Shown here piece after piece: positions 5,778 to 6,313 of a DNA stretch of 6,313 bases. How positions within the stretch are numbered: position 1 is the first letter of the stretch; every line of letters begins with the position of its first letter. The stretch lies in NCBI GenBank assembly GCA_003168295.1, contig PMST01000217.1, positions 1 through 6,313 on the forward strand, read 5' to 3'. The notes under the pieces were generated by a model. It worked only from the letters and a program-made list of their open reading frames with translations, was not told the DNA's origin and did not search any database. This stretch comes from Actinomycetota bacterium (lineage in GTDB: Bacteria; Actinomycetota; Actinomycetes; Streptosporangiales; Streptosporangiaceae). The position numbers and the translations under genes are program-made.

Positions 5778-6011
5778 ATGTCTCTACGGTTTCTGGGCGG
5801 CGACACGGGTAACGGTGGCTCGCCCCGCCTCTATCAGGATGGCGACGATTATCTCGTTCAGGGCTACGCGGTGACGGAGCCTGAGCTGCTCGCGGAACTG
5901 AACGTTCCCGACGGGGAGGCCGTGGTGCGCGTACCACCGTCGCTCTGGAAGTACCTGGCCAGCGGCACCGCCGATGAACCAGCGCACGGAACGGCCCCGG
6001 AAGCAGATTGA
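5778..6011 (+). CDS. Small actinomycete-specific protein, MSLRFLG family, function unknown
   Basis: An intact 77-residue acidic protein with a good ribosome binding site 4 bases upstream. It opens with MSLRFLGGDTGNGGSPRLY, followed by DGDDYLVQGYAVTEPELLAE and DGEAVVRVPPSLWKYLA, and ends in a short polar tail. There is no signal peptide, membrane helix or catalytic motif. From memory, this is the pattern of short actinomycete proteins (M-S-x-R-F-L-G ... Y-x-D ... V-Q-G-x-x-V-T-D/E-P ... D-G-E-x-V-V-R-x-P) that sit beside XRE regulators and DUF6879 genes. Here the broken XRE gene lies upstream on the other strand, and a DUF6879-like remnant follows on the same strand. A role in a regulatory pair is inferred from context only. 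The biochemical function is unknown. Confidence 0.75.
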   Translation: MSLRFLGGDTGNGGSPRLYQDGDDYLVQGYAVTEPELLAELNVPDGEAVVRVPPSLWKYLASGTADEPAHGTAPEAD

Positions 6012-6036
6012 ACGCTGCTGACAGGATGCGTGTCTC

Positions 6037-6313
6037 TTGAGACGCGGGATACCTGGCGGGGAGGAGGATGGGGGAAGTTTCGCCACCTGGCAGGCGGGTA
6101 ACGCCGATCGGGTTGACGATGAGACGGCGACCCCGGGAGGAACAGTGGGCAGAGCCCGCCTAATGCCAGAGGCCGTGACCGAGTACATGCAGCCTCCGCG
6201 CCTCAGCGACTCAGCGCTGTGCCGCCGGGCCGCGGCCTGAGGGTCATCGACGAGTCGAGGCTGCTGGTCAAGCACTGCCCTGCCGACGGGAAATGGGCTC
6301 GGAGCGAGATAGC
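6037..6313 (+). pseudogene. DUF6879-like gene remnant, frameshifted, cut by the window edge
   Basis: Two pieces in different plus frames resemble the DUF6879 family, the usual partner of the preceding small protein. The first frame (TTG 6037 to TGA 6238-6240) contains FATWQAGN and then VGRARLMPEAVTEYM (VTEYM at 6175-6189). This matches the family pattern of R-x-R-(IV)-V-x-E-P-V-(ST)-(DE)-Y. The second frame, open from before 6237 to the right edge, contains LRVIDESRLLVKHC and PADGKWARSEI. It recalls the family's FWLFD-x-R-L-(VL) ... H-x-D-x-D-G-x-x-x-x-(ST)-E-(LI) segment. The residues expected between them are mostly absent, so there is a deletion or frameshift between about 6190 and 6237. 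The N-terminal third is not recognisable either. The match rests on remembered motifs, not on a search. Confidence 0.45.

Noticed and set aside
5784..6275. A 163-codon minus-strand frame over the small protein
   Set aside because: It is antisense to the well-supported 77-residue gene and has no recognisable features.

Overview
The window is strongly GC-rich. Its real reading frames use G or C at most third codon positions, and its gene families (a flippase-type membrane protein with a kinase-like middle, an IS1380-type transposase, an XRE regulator with a long C-terminal tail, and a small protein beginning MSLRFLG) point to a filamentous or otherwise high-GC actinomycete. Genus cannot be decided from this sequence. 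There are only two intact genes that I trust; most of the rest is a patch of decayed accessory DNA.

Layout. (1) Positions 1-711 hold coding-like leftovers on the minus strand, the best being a truncated C-terminal piece at 267-506, and no intact gene. (2) Positions 712-3117 (+) encode a complete 801-residue membrane protein. It has N-terminal membrane helices, a kinase-like domain with an HRD catalytic loop, and a C-terminal flippase domain of the lysylphosphatidylglycerol synthase / UPF0104 type. (3) Positions 3118-3464 are a gene-free gap with a perfect AT-rich 10-bp inverted repeat. (4) Positions 3465-4293 (-) are a dead IS1380-family transposase: frameshifted near its start, lacking its C-terminal part, and with glycine where the family has its second catalytic aspartate. 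(5) Positions 4484-4660 (+) are a fragment of an unidentified protein that runs into the cut end of an XRE regulator. (6) Positions 4650-5086 (-) are that XRE regulator, frameshifted near the start and missing most of its C-terminal region. Its upstream region carries a perfect 8-7-8 palindrome. (7) Positions 5778-6011 (+) are an intact 77-residue actinomycete-specific small protein, followed by a frameshifted remnant resembling DUF6879 that runs off the right edge.

How the parts relate. The XRE regulator, the small MSLRFLG protein and the DUF6879-like gene belong to a type of regulatory cassette that is common in actinomycetes and of unknown function. Here only the small protein remains whole. 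The IS relic and the foreign fragment between it and the XRE gene suggest that insertion and deletion broke the cassette. The membrane protein at 712-3117 looks independent of that decay. Two of the frameshifts lie in short G/C runs, so base-calling error must be excluded, but the truncations and the Asp-to-Gly change cannot be explained that way. I see no CRISPR array, tRNA, rRNA or phage structural gene.
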